Source of the DNA: Bacteroidales bacterium UBA5206
GTDB taxonomy: Bacteria; Bacteroidota; Bacteroidia; Bacteroidales; Tenuifilaceae
NCBI GenBank assembly: GCA_002412705.1
Contig: DHVO01000185.1
Span: 1 to 14,147 of the forward strand
Reading direction: 5' to 3'
Length of the DNA stretch: 14,147 bases
Each line of letters opens with the position of its first letter. The stretch's first letter is position 1. Shown piece after piece: positions 1-6,816 of the stretch. The notes under the pieces were generated by a model. The model was not told the DNA's origin. It did no database searches and saw only the letters and a list, made by a program, of their open reading frames with translations. A program made the translations under genes and the position numbers.

Positions 1-21
1 GCTGGGATAAGCCTAAAATAT

Positions 22-29
22 TACTTTTG
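22..29 (+). promoter_or_regulatory. Bacteroidota-type -7 element of the rsmH-like gene
   Basis: TACTTTTG matches the Bacteroidota housekeeping -7 consensus TAnnTTTG exactly and lies 28 bases before the ATG at 57. It continues as TTTGCAGCC, a 9-mer shared with the promoter at 6211-6218. The -33 element would fall at or before the first base of the window and cannot be judged. Confidence 0.55.
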
Positions 30-56
30 CAGCCGTATAGCAAATAATACCCATTC

Positions 57-1109
57 ATGGAAAATCAGGAGCAACCCAAGCACGTTAGGCGGAAACGCTA
101 CAAAGGCACACACCCCAAAGCGTACCACGAGAAGTACAAGGAGCTAAACCCCGAACAGTACGCTGCCGATGTGGAAAAGATTAAGGAACAGGGCAAAACG
201 CCTGCGGGCATGCACCGCTCCATCTGCGTTGACGAGATAATGGAGTTCCTTTGCATTAGCCCTGGGCAAACGGGTATGGATGCCACGCTGGGTTACGGCG
301 GTCATAGCCTCGAAATTCTTAAGCGGCTACAGCCCAACGGACGGCTTTTTGCTACTGATGTTGACCCCTTTGAGCTGCCCAAAACGGAACAGCGACTCCG
401 CTCGCTGGGATTTGGGGAGGATACGCTCTTTGTTAGGAAGATGAACTTTTCTCATATTGATGCTATTGTGGCAGAATCGGGGCCGCTGGACTTTGTACTT
501 GCCGACTTGGGGGTATCGTCCATGCAGATTGATAATCCCCATAGGGGCTTCTCCTTTAAGGTGGAAGGCCCGCTGGACCTTAGGCTAAACCCTAAGAGTG
601 GAATTCCTGCATCGGAGCTGCTTAGCACCATATCGCAAAAAACGCTGGAAACAATTCTAATACTAAACTCCGACGAGCCATACGCCCAACCCATTGCCGA
701 AACAATTAGCACTAGGGTGATGGGCGGCATTAGCATTGAAACCACCACGCAGCTAAAGGAACTTGTAGAGGAGGCTCTGCAGTTTATACCCAAGCAGCAG
801 CGCAGGGATGAGGTAAAAAAATCGTGCCAACGAGTTTTTCAAGCCCTACGCATTGAGGTTAACGATGAGTTTGAGGTGCTTGATACGTTCCTTGAGAAGC
901 TTCCCGATGCCCTTGCCTCGGGAGGAAGGGTTGCCATACTATCGTTCCACTCGGGCGAGGATAGAAGGGTGAAAAAATCGTTCCAGCAGCTATTCCGCGA
1001 GGGCGTTTACAGCGAGGTAGCATCGGGGCCAGTTAGGCCATCGGCGCAGGAGTGCAACACCAACCCGCGCGCGCGCTCGGCAAAGCTCCGTTGGGCAATT
1101 AAGGCTTAG
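57..1109 (+). CDS. rsmH: RsmH-family 16S rRNA (cytosine-N4) methyltransferase, N-terminally extended paralogue
   Basis: This 350-residue protein is a class I SAM-dependent methyltransferase of the RsmH (MraW) family, which N4-methylates C1402 in the 16S rRNA decoding centre. Visible family motifs are GYGGHS (79-84, SAM loop), DVDP (101-104), DLGVSS (150-155), GFSFKVEGPLDLRLN (164-178), SFHSGEDRRVK (296-306; usually SFHSLEDRIVK) and NPRARSAKLRWA (336-347). It is about 40 residues longer than the usual 300-310. The excess is a basic N-terminal segment (RRKRYKGTHPKAYHEKYKEL, 11-30) before MHRSICVDEI, where canonical proteins have HxPVLL. None of the usual dcw neighbours (mraZ, ftsL, ftsI, mur genes) are present. 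It may be a second RsmH-like enzyme with a shifted target rather than the housekeeping copy; that is inference. The ATG at 57 follows a TAnnTTTG promoter, and a terminator follows the gene. Confidence 0.87.
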   Translation: MENQEQPKHVRRKRYKGTHPKAYHEKYKELNPEQYAADVEKIKEQGKTPAGMHRSICVDEIMEFLCISPGQTGMDATLGYGGHSLEILKRLQPNGRLFATDVDPFELPKTEQRLRSLGFGEDTLFVRKMNFSHIDAIVAESGPLDFVLADLGVSSMQIDNPHRGFSFKVEGPLDLRLNPKSGIPASELLSTISQKTLETILILNSDEPYAQPIAETISTRVMGGISIETTTQLKELVEEALQFIPKQQRRDEVKKSCQRVFQALRIEVNDEFEVLDTFLEKLPDALASGGRVAILSFHSGEDRRVKKSFQQLFREGVYSEVASGPVRPSAQECNTNPRARSAKLRWAIKA

Positions 1110-1144
1110 CCCTTTCCCTGTAGATAAGCTAAGAACACAATACT

Positions 1145-1180
1145 AGTAAGGCGACGGTAGTTCCGTCGCCTTACTTATTA
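1145..1180. terminator. Bidirectional hairpin terminator between convergent genes
   Basis: A 13-bp perfect stem (1145-1157 with 1163-1175) encloses the 5-base loop TAGTT, in the 109-base gap between two genes that converge. The stem core GGCGACGG/CCGTCGCC is GC-rich. The T-tract after it is weak (TTACTTATTA), so it could be a processed 3' hairpin as well as an intrinsic terminator. Confidence 0.75.
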
Positions 1181-1218
1181 TAATCAATTACATACAATGG
1201 GTAAGTATGGCTGCTGCG

Positions 1219-2580
1219 CTATACGCTCATCCACTTGGGTAGTGGTTTTGGCTTTGGTTTTCGCCCGTACAAAAAGTCATCGGCTAAATAGGCAAACCGC
1301 GCAAACAGCCTAGACCTAACTATTAGGTGCCTTACAGCGCCATGCAGCACATTATCGGGATGACTGAAAGGGCAAACGGCCATGCATCGGCCACAATCGG
1401 TGCCAGCGGTGCACCAGTACCTAAAGCACAGGTTGGAATCTATTTGCCAGCGCAAAACGCCATCAACCTCCTGCATCTCTCCCTTTGGGATTGACTGGCT
1501 AGGGCAGCAATCAGCACATTTCTTACAAAATCGGCAGAATTCCACCATCATATTGCCCGCTTTTGCTGTATCAACGGTTAGTGGAGCGCTGGTGGTAACC
1601 ACAGCAATCCTAACACGTGGGCCAAGCGTTGGTGTCATTAGCAATCCCATCCGGCCAATCTCGCCCAAGCCAGCATCGGCGGCAACTAAGGGGCATATCA
1701 ACTCGTAATCACCATCAATATGAGCCCTAGAATCAAACCCAAATCCCTTTAGCAAATTGGCTAATTGAATGGCAATTACGGCAGAGTTTAGGTATTGCTG
1801 CGATGATTCCATCACGATAGATGATGCTGGGGCTGCCTGCACATTATCGATATCCATTTCAACTGTAAAGGCTATGGCAAACTTGTGCTTTAGCTCAACG
1901 GGCTTCCCCTTATCCTTTCCCCTACCACGGACTGTATAGGCATGGTAATCCTTAAGCTCTGTTATCCCAATGCTGTGCGCACCTAATCTTAATGCCCACT
2001 CCTTTACAAGGGAAGATAGCTGGCTAGGCGCAATTTCCTGCTGCTTCGCTGATGTGGGGTGCGGAATAGCGCTGTGAAGGTAATCTATAAGGGCAAAGTT
2101 GGTATCGGCTGCCTGATAGGTAAAGGGATTATAGTAGATGCTTTTAGGCGATAATAGGCCGGGCAACTTTCTGGATAACGAGTCCTGCTCAAACTCAAAT
2201 GGGTGGGAGTTATAGTAGCTATCCCAATCGGAAGTATCGGGCTTAAGGCGCATTCTGGCAAAAATAACGTTATGCTCATCAACCGTTCTTTTGGGCGTAC
2301 ACATGGCATCACGTTGCAACACTATTGGCCTTTTTAGGAAAAGATAGCCAGCAATAATTAGTAGTACGATATTGATGTACGCAACAACTGGCTTTAACCA
2401 GTAACTACTGAATCCCAGAAAATATGCACAAACCACTAGCGCTATCGAGATAATCAGCAATCTATACGCTGCTTTAAACTCCCTCTCGTATGCTGATATT
2501 GCAGATGAAACAGCCCCAACAAAAGCCAGTAAACCAATTGTGGTAACTATTACGACTGTATAGAATATCGGTTCAATCAT
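1219..2580 (-). CDS. Membrane-anchored reductive dehalogenase-like 4Fe-4S/corrinoid protein
   Basis: This 453-residue protein begins with three hydrophobic segments (about 5-27, 39-58 and 63-83), so it is membrane-bound with no Tat signal. The soluble part resembles reductive dehalogenase catalytic subunits and, more distantly, epoxyqueuosine reductase QueG. It has GLGEIGRMGLLMTPTLGPRV (304-323), the corrinoid-domain signature, followed by two ferredoxin-like cluster motifs: C349-x2-C352-x2-C355-x3-C359-P, and C385/C390 then C396-x2-C399-x3-C403-P. Tyr263, in YLNSAVIAIQLANLLKGFGF, is a candidate for the conserved active-site tyrosine; that is inference from spacing. There is no rdhB-like anchor next to it, which fits the built-in membrane helices. 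Substrate unknown; respiratory dehalogenation is not shown. The ATG at 2580 precedes the first membrane helix. The C terminus is basic and proline-rich (KPKPKPLPKW). Confidence 0.75.
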   Translation of the reverse strand: MIEPIFYTVVIVTTIGLLAFVGAVSSAISAYEREFKAAYRLLIISIALVVCAYFLGFSSYWLKPVVAYINIVLLIIAGYLFLKRPIVLQRDAMCTPKRTVDEHNVIFARMRLKPDTSDWDSYYNSHPFEFEQDSLSRKLPGLLSPKSIYYNPFTYQAADTNFALIDYLHSAIPHPTSAKQQEIAPSQLSSLVKEWALRLGAHSIGITELKDYHAYTVRGRGKDKGKPVELKHKFAIAFTVEMDIDNVQAAPASSIVMESSQQYLNSAVIAIQLANLLKGFGFDSRAHIDGDYELICPLVAADAGLGEIGRMGLLMTPTLGPRVRIAVVTTSAPLTVDTAKAGNMMVEFCRFCKKCADCCPSQSIPKGEMQEVDGVLRWQIDSNLCFRYWCTAGTDCGRCMAVCPFSHPDNVLHGAVRHLIVRSRLFARFAYLADDFLYGRKPKPKPLPKWMSV

Positions 2581-2603
2581 TATTTACGTTGTTATTGTAT
2601 GCT

Positions 2604-2611
2604 CAAAAATA
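2604..2611 (-). promoter_or_regulatory. Possible -7 element for the reductive dehalogenase-like gene
   Basis: Read on the minus strand this is TATTTTTG, an exact TAnnTTTG, 23 bases before the ATG at 2580. No TTG lies at the expected 17-23 base spacing upstream, so the call rests on the -7 element alone in an AT-rich region where such matches occur by chance. Confidence 0.35.
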
Positions 2612-2859
2612 AAACAGCAATGTATAGGAGTTGACTTTAAATGCATTAAAAAGTTTAGGGTAACGGCAACATAAAAATACTAGCACTTACAAACCAACAC
2701 CTTAACGGTTTAACCAAACATAACAAAAAGGCATAAAATGCTAAACAGCTAGTAGGCTCATTATTAGCACAAAGGAGCATTTTACTAGCCATGTAGTTCA
2801 AATCAAAACATATTGACAAAGAAACTTTCACCAAAACAACTAAATTCGTGCGTAAAACC

Positions 2860-2879
2860 TGTTAACTAACTCGTTAACA
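2860..2879. promoter_or_regulatory. TGTTAAC/GTTAACA inverted repeat upstream of the TlpA-like gene
   Basis: TGTTAAC, six bases (TAACTC), then GTTAACA form a perfect 7-bp inverted repeat 27 bases before the ATG at 2907. It could be an operator or a small 5' leader hairpin. Each half is itself a palindrome (GTTAAC). There is no direct evidence of function. Confidence 0.25.
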
Positions 2880-2906
2880 ATTTCACCCAACCTAAACCTT
2901 TTAGTA

Positions 2907-3398
2907 ATGAAAAAAAGCATTGTATTTCTATTCCTGTGCATTACAGCAGTAACATTTGCTCAACGTGGAGACATTCCAAGTGTAAGCATTAAATCGCTAG
3001 ATGGGAAAAGCGTTACGTCATCGGAACTGGTAAAACCCGGAGAGGTTACAGTAATTAACTTCTGGTCAACTTCTTGCAAACCCTGCTTACAGGAACTTGA
3101 GGCTATATCAAATGTATACGACGAGTGGAAAGAGGAGGCAAACTTCAATTTTATTGCAATATCTGTTGACGATTCCCGTAGCAGCTCCAGAGTAAAATCA
3201 CTTGTAGCAGGCAAAGGATGGCCTTTTAGCTTTTACCTAGACACAAACCAAGACCTAAAAAGGGCGCTTAACGTAACCATTATACCTCATACGGTTGTGG
3301 TTGATAAAACTGGGAAAATTGTATACAGTCATGTTAGCTATACTCAGGGTAGCGAAGTAACCCTATTTAACGAGGTAAAAAAAGCAGTAAAAAAGTAG
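2907..3398 (+). CDS. TlpA/ResA-like periplasmic thiol-disulfide oxidoreductase
   Basis: This 163-residue protein has a signal peptide (MKKSIVFLFLCITAVTFA, cleavage after about residue 18) and one thioredoxin-fold domain. The redox motif is C57-K-P-C60 in NFWSTSCKPC, the characteristic TlpA/ResA setting. The cis-proline is probably Pro127 in TIIPHTVVVD, and the IAISVDDS strand (83-90) is typical of the AhpC/TSA-like subgroup. It should act in the periplasm, reducing or exchanging disulfides in envelope proteins. Only 13 bases separate it from the outer membrane barrel gene downstream, so the two are probably one transcript and the barrel is the natural candidate partner. The length is normal for a stand-alone TlpA-like protein. 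No Shine-Dalgarno is visible, as is usual in Bacteroidota. Confidence 0.88.
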   Translation: MKKSIVFLFLCITAVTFAQRGDIPSVSIKSLDGKSVTSSELVKPGEVTVINFWSTSCKPCLQELEAISNVYDEWKEEANFNFIAISVDDSRSSSRVKSLVAGKGWPFSFYLDTNQDLKRALNVTIIPHTVVVDKTGKIVYSHVSYTQGSEVTLFNEVKKAVKK

Positions 3399-3411
3399 CC
3401 TTGATATTATT

Positions 3412-5001
3412 ATGAAGTTAAGAAACCATATAACCGCTCTTGCCATAGTATTTTCAGCTTGTAGCGTTAGTGCCCAAGAAAAAGATTTTGGAACCCTAAG
3501 CGGAAGCCTAGAATCAAATACCATCTACTACAGAAATGATTCTACAATAAATGCCATAGCACCAAAGGATAAGATTGGCTCGAACAACTACCTAAAACTA
3601 GACTATAGATATGGTGCATTCTCTGCTGGATTGCAATACGAAGCCTACCTCCCACCATTAGTTGGGTATTCAACCTCACTAGAGGGGAATGAAGTAGTTC
3701 ATCGCTACGCTAGTTACAACAGCGATTTCTTAAGTTTTACTGTAGGTAACTTCTACGAACAATTTGGTAGCGGATTGATATTCAGAGCCTATGAAGAACG
3801 ATCGCTAGGCGTAAATAACTCCCTTGACGGAGTGTCAATAAAAGTAAAACCAACAGAGTACCTTCAGATAAAAGCACTTTGGGGTAAGCAACGTAAGGAC
3901 CTAACGGTTGGCAAATCCAATATAAGAGGAGCCGATGCAGAGTTCTCAATATCTCAGCTACTTTTACCCGAAAGTCCTGTAAATATAAGCCTAGGAGGTA
4001 GCTGGGTTAGAAAGTATCAGGATTACACAGGCCCCATTGCCGATTATCCAACTTCAATTGATGCTTTTGCTGGGAGAGCACAAATAGATTATGCGGCATA
4101 CTCAATTTATGGGGAATACGTTTATAAGAAGGCTGATCCCGAATTTATAAATAAGTACAACTATAATAAGGGAAAAGCAATACTGATTCAGCAATCGTTA
4201 ACTCTAAACGGGTTAGGATTAGGACTAAACTTAAGGCGGCTAGAAAATATTGATTTTCGTTCGGATAGGGACGAAAGAGGAAGTGCCAATACGCTAAACT
4301 TCCTACCCGCTTTAACACGACAACACAAGTACCAGCTAGCCAGCTTACACCCCTACTCTACTCAGGCAGCATCTGAAATTGGCGGTCAATTGGATCTATT
4401 CTACTCCTTTAAAAAAGGCAGTGCCATTGGAGGAGCAACGGGACTAAAGGTATCTGCTAACGCATCGGTGTACTATAACCTCGCACGTAACAGCAACGGA
4501 ACCTACAAAACGTTTGGAATTGGCGATACCCTTCTTTTTCAGGATCTCAACATTGAAATAGAGAAGAAGCTAAACAGCAAAATTCGCTTTTCTATTTCAT
4601 ATATAAATCAGCAGTACAATAAGGGGGTAATAACTGGCGATGGAAAAGGTATGGTAAAAAGCCATATTGCAGTAGCCGATGTTTTGTACAAGTTTAGCCC
4701 AACCATATCACTAAGAACAGAAATTAGCGAACTGTGGGGTGTTAAAGGAGAGGATGACTGGACACAGCTGCTAGCAGAACTTAGCTTTGCTCCCAAGTGG
4801 TCTATCTTTACTTCTGATTTAGTTCAGCATCGCGAGAATAAGGTTCATTACTACAATACTGGTGTAAGTTACACTTACTCTACAACAAAAATTTCCGCAT
4901 CATTTGGGCGAAACAAGGAGGGACTTCAATGCGTTGGCGGAATGTGCCGATACGTTCCTGCATATTCTGGTTTTAGCCTATCGGTAATATCGTCGTTCTA
5001 G
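3412..5001 (+). CDS. DUF6029-like outer membrane beta-barrel protein with a C-terminal CX4C pair
   Basis: This 529-residue protein has a signal peptide (cleavage after VSA, about residue 21) and then alternating amphipathic strands through to a terminal phenylalanine (SLSVISSF), the signature of an outer membrane barrel. The opening block (GTLSGSLESNTIYYRND, then IGSNNYLKLDYRYG and FTVGNFYEQFGSGLIFR) resembles my recollection of the DUF6029 family of Bacteroidales; no search was possible. The mature chain has only two cysteines, Cys507 and Cys512 (CVGGMCRYVP), in or beside the last strands. The gene follows the TlpA-like gene by 13 bases and ends at a shared terminator facing an Omp28-like thioredoxin lipoprotein. 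Its function is unknown; an envelope redox or disulfide-dependent role is inference. It is not a TonB-dependent receptor: no plug domain is seen. Confidence 0.75.
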   Translation: MKLRNHITALAIVFSACSVSAQEKDFGTLSGSLESNTIYYRNDSTINAIAPKDKIGSNNYLKLDYRYGAFSAGLQYEAYLPPLVGYSTSLEGNEVVHRYASYNSDFLSFTVGNFYEQFGSGLIFRAYEERSLGVNNSLDGVSIKVKPTEYLQIKALWGKQRKDLTVGKSNIRGADAEFSISQLLLPESPVNISLGGSWVRKYQDYTGPIADYPTSIDAFAGRAQIDYAAYSIYGEYVYKKADPEFINKYNYNKGKAILIQQSLTLNGLGLGLNLRRLENIDFRSDRDERGSANTLNFLPALTRQHKYQLASLHPYSTQAASEIGGQLDLFYSFKKGSAIGGATGLKVSANASVYYNLARNSNGTYKTFGIGDTLLFQDLNIEIEKKLNSKIRFSISYINQQYNKGVITGDGKGMVKSHIAVADVLYKFSPTISLRTEISELWGVKGEDDWTQLLAELSFAPKWSIFTSDLVQHRENKVHYYNTGVSYTYSTTKISASFGRNKEGLQCVGGMCRYVPAYSGFSLSVISSF

Positions 5002-5065
5002 ATTAGCACGAGATTATTGGTTTTTATCATAGATAAAACCTAATACTTGCCATAGACACACCAAT

Positions 5066-5099
5066 AAAAAACCAAGGTATAATATACCTTGGTTTTTTT
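5066..5099. terminator. Strong bidirectional intrinsic terminator
   Basis: ACCAAGGTAT (5071-5080), loop AAT, ATACCTTGGT (5084-5093) form a perfect 10-bp stem. A-tract AAAAA precedes it (5066-5070) and TTTTTT follows it (5094-5099), so it works as a rho-independent terminator on both strands. It serves the barrel gene (+) and the Omp28-like gene (-). A second, smaller hairpin (5109-5115 with 5120-5126) overlaps the Omp28-like stop codon and has no T-tract. Confidence 0.92.
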
Positions 5100-5124
5100 A
5101 TAATGGACAGCCATTTTAGAATGG

Positions 5125-5943
5125 CTATTTTTCTTGTTCGATGTAATCAAAATCTTTTGTCTCGCCCAACTTTACAGATTGCACATTTAGCACATTTGAT
5201 ATACCCTTTGTAGCAAATGCTACAACACTGCAGTTTTCTGCATTATATGAAGAAACAGGAATTGAAAACTGATGAGTAGAAATATTATCCTTTACAGTAA
5301 TTGATGCTGGAATATTATCGCCAAATATATCTGTAGCAGCAACTCTAAGCACATGATTGTGTTCGTAATCGACAATAGGATTTCCGCGTCCATCATTATA
5401 GTAATTTACCTGATTAGCAATAACTTTATCCTCTAACAAGCAAACAACTAATCTTGTAATAGACGTAATAGTGGTAGCATACTGAATACTCACCTTAATG
5501 TTAGCATTTCCATCAGCTATAGAGGTTTCTATTTTAATTCCCAATGGAGCTTTTTTGTTTATCGCAGCATTAAGCCCTGATATGGACTCTGGATATGGCC
5601 ATTCAAACGATCGATCGATATAGCCAGTAGGAAATCCGGGTATAGAATACGTTGTAGCCATATTAGAAACATAGGGATATCCCATATCCTCATCGCTGTG
5701 AACAGCAACAGCCACTACATTATTACTCTGTTGGAGTACTTGCTCTATTGCAGATGCAACACGAGGACAGTACCCACACCATGTTGCAGTGTAATCTTCA
5801 ATTAAGACTTTCTTAACATGTACAGGAGTATAATCGTCAACAACAGGTACCTCTGGTTCTGGCATTGGTGTGTCTTCATCACAAGCATAAAACGCAAAGG
5901 AAAAAGCTGTAATGAATGATAATACAATTAGTTTTTTTTTCAT
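5125..5943 (-). CDS. Omp28-related outer membrane lipoprotein with thioredoxin-like domain
   Basis: This 272-residue protein has a lipoprotein signal peptide ending FAFYA-C, with Cys21 as the lipidated residue. The mature start is acidic (CDEDTPMPEPE), resembling the acidic signals that send Bacteroidota lipoproteins to the cell surface; surface location is inference. A thioredoxin-like domain follows: VLIEDYTATWCGYCP with C56-G-Y-C59, VVAVAVHSDEDMG, and GFPTGYIDR with probable cis-Pro105. The C-terminal half (about 133-255) is a beta-rich immunoglobulin-like region without catalytic motifs. This matches the Omp28 family, first described in Porphyromonas gingivalis. It faces the TlpA-like and DUF6029-like genes across a shared terminator, so a linked role in envelope thiol chemistry is plausible. 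Cys168 and Cys238 are extra cysteines in the C-terminal region. Confidence 0.82.
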   Translation of the reverse strand: MKKKLIVLSFITAFSFAFYACDEDTPMPEPEVPVVDDYTPVHVKKVLIEDYTATWCGYCPRVASAIEQVLQQSNNVVAVAVHSDEDMGYPYVSNMATTYSIPGFPTGYIDRSFEWPYPESISGLNAAINKKAPLGIKIETSIADGNANIKVSIQYATTITSITRLVVCLLEDKVIANQVNYYNDGRGNPIVDYEHNHVLRVAATDIFGDNIPASITVKDNISTHQFSIPVSSYNAENCSVVAFATKGISNVLNVQSVKLGETKDFDYIEQEK

Positions 5944-6138
5944 AGGGTTTAGTTTAGGTTAATTCAAAAATCGTATGAATTTATAACTCTTTTTACAAAT
6001 TCAACCATATTTTCCTACCATAATTAACATTGTTGTAAATCAACATTTCAGTATATTGTTATCTAACGGTTTTAGAAAAGATGACCAACTCCTATTCAAG
6101 TTCAGTTCAATCCCTAATTAAAAAAGGTTATACAACTA

Positions 6139-6166
6139 TAGGGGTAACAACCTACTCAATTGTCCT
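6139..6166 (+). promoter_or_regulatory. Inferred ECF sigma promoter upstream of the sigma factor gene
   Basis: TAGGGGTA (6139-6146), 13 bases, TTGTCCT (6160-6166). The same two blocks with the same 13-base spacing recur directly before the TonB-dependent receptor gene at 9682-9709. Two-block shape and spacing suit an ECF -35/-10 pair; the GTC in the downstream block is common in ECF -10 elements. The start codon is 71 bases downstream. Assigning it to the adjacent sigma factor is inference from position. Confidence 0.6.
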
Positions 6167-6189
6167 ACTAATATATGAGGGAAAGAGCC

Positions 6190-6218
6190 TTGTGGGAAAT
6201 GGCATATAACTATATTTG
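6190..6218 (+). promoter_or_regulatory. Housekeeping (TTG/TAnnTTTG) promoter of the sigma factor operon
   Basis: TTG at 6190-6192, an 18-base spacer, then TATATTTG at 6211-6218 is a good Bacteroidota primary-sigma promoter. The downstream bases TTTGCAGCC are identical to those at 26-34 before the rsmH-like gene. Transcription would start near 6224, leaving a leader of only about a dozen bases before the TTG start codon at 6237. Confidence 0.65.
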
Positions 6219-6236
6219 CAGCCATAACTCAAGCAC

Positions 6237-6812
6237 TTGGAGGCATCGGATAAATATATTATTGAACAGCTACGCAATGGCAACGAGCAAGTTTTTGAAA
6301 CAATTTTCAGAACTTACTACAAGCGATTGTGTAACTATGCCAATACAATACTTTGGGATATAGATGAATCTGAGGAAATTGTGCAAAACGCGTTTCTGGC
6401 AATTTGGGAAAAACACCAAACGCTGAACGTTCATACTTCTCTCAAATCGTATCTGTATAGCGCAATTTACAATAGCAGCCTTAACAAGATAAAGCACAAT
6501 AAAGTTAGAAAACAGTATAGCGAAGCAGCTAAGCATCAAGGAGAACCGCTTTTTAACGATGCATCGCACGATTTAGTAAACAGGGAACTAAATGGGGTTA
6601 TTAACCAATCCATAGAATCATTGCCCCAACAATGCAGGGCTGTTTTTAAGCTAAGTAGGTTTGAGAACCTAACTTACGCCGAGATAGCCCAACAGATGGG
6701 GCTTTCGGTTAAGACGGTTGAGAACCACATGATAAAGGCGTTAAAAGTGCTCAGAGAGGATTTAAAGGAGTACTTACCCATTCTTATTCTAATGTTACTG
6801 ATGAAAAGCTAA
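6237..6812 (+). CDS. FecI-type ECF RNA polymerase sigma factor
   Basis: This 191-residue sigma-70 family protein has region 2 at about 22-90 (FRTYYKRLCNYANTILWD, then DESEEIVQNAFLAIWEKH) and region 4 at about 122-174 (SIESLPQQCRAVFKLSRFEN, then YAEIAQQMGLSVKTVENHMIKALK, the helix-turn-helix). The short hydrophobic tail (YLPILILMLLMKS) is common in Bacteroidota FecI-like sigmas. The start must be TTG at 6237: a TAA stop lies in frame at 6225, and the first in-frame ATG falls inside region 4, far too late. It is followed after 4 bases by its FecR-type anti-sigma gene, the classic cell-surface signalling arrangement. Two candidate promoters precede it, one housekeeping and one that may be read by this sigma itself. 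Confidence 0.93.
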   Translation: MEASDKYIIEQLRNGNEQVFETIFRTYYKRLCNYANTILWDIDESEEIVQNAFLAIWEKHQTLNVHTSLKSYLYSAIYNSSLNKIKHNKVRKQYSEAAKHQGEPLFNDASHDLVNRELNGVINQSIESLPQQCRAVFKLSRFENLTYAEIAQQMGLSVKTVENHMIKALKVLREDLKEYLPILILMLLMKS

Positions 6813-6816
6813 ACCA

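Larger units (their letters stand above)
2581..2906. other. Divergent intergenic region, AT-rich
   Basis: This 326-base AT-rich gap separates two divergently transcribed genes and should hold promoters for both. On the minus strand there is an exact TAnnTTTG at 2611-2604. On the plus strand there is only a near match, TAAATTCG (2841-2848), with a TTG at 2813 spaced 25 bases away, longer than usual. A GTTAAC inverted repeat lies at 2860-2879. I see no open frame with convincing coding character and no riboswitch-like structure. Confidence 0.5.
5944..6236. other. Divergent intergenic region upstream of the sigma factor gene
   Basis: This 293-base AT-rich gap holds the control region for the signalling locus on the plus strand: an inferred ECF-type element at 6139-6166 and a housekeeping promoter at 6190-6218. 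For the minus-strand Omp28-like gene the best -7 candidate is TGAATTTG (6003-5996, one mismatch to TAnnTTTG) with no clear -33. An open frame at 6175-6363 runs through the promoter and overlaps the sigma gene in another frame, so I do not take it as a gene. Confidence 0.5.

Noticed and set aside
452..793. 113-codon minus-strand open frame
   Set aside because: Antisense to the RsmH-like gene with well-preserved methyltransferase motifs; no independent coding evidence.
1382..1708. 108-codon plus-strand open frame
   Set aside because: It lies wholly antisense to the cluster-binding part of the reductive dehalogenase-like gene, whose motifs are intact on the other strand.
1219..2580. Naming the iron-sulfur protein QueG (epoxyqueuosine reductase)
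   Set aside because: QueG is a soluble protein of about 380 residues without membrane helices; the N-terminal membrane region and the CX2CX2CX3CP plus longer second motif fit reductive dehalogenase-like proteins better.
2656..2666. TTTAGGGTAAC as a third copy of the ECF-type element
   Set aside because: It has three rather than four G residues and no TTGTCC at the proper distance downstream.
5019..5040. Imperfect hairpin GGTTTTTATC/GATAAAACC after the barrel gene
   Set aside because: It has a one-base bulge and no T-tract; the perfect terminator 30 bases downstream accounts for termination.
6175..6363. 62-codon plus-strand open frame starting ATG at 6175
   Set aside because: It spans the housekeeping promoter and overlaps the sigma factor gene in a different frame; the product has no recognisable domain or signal peptide.
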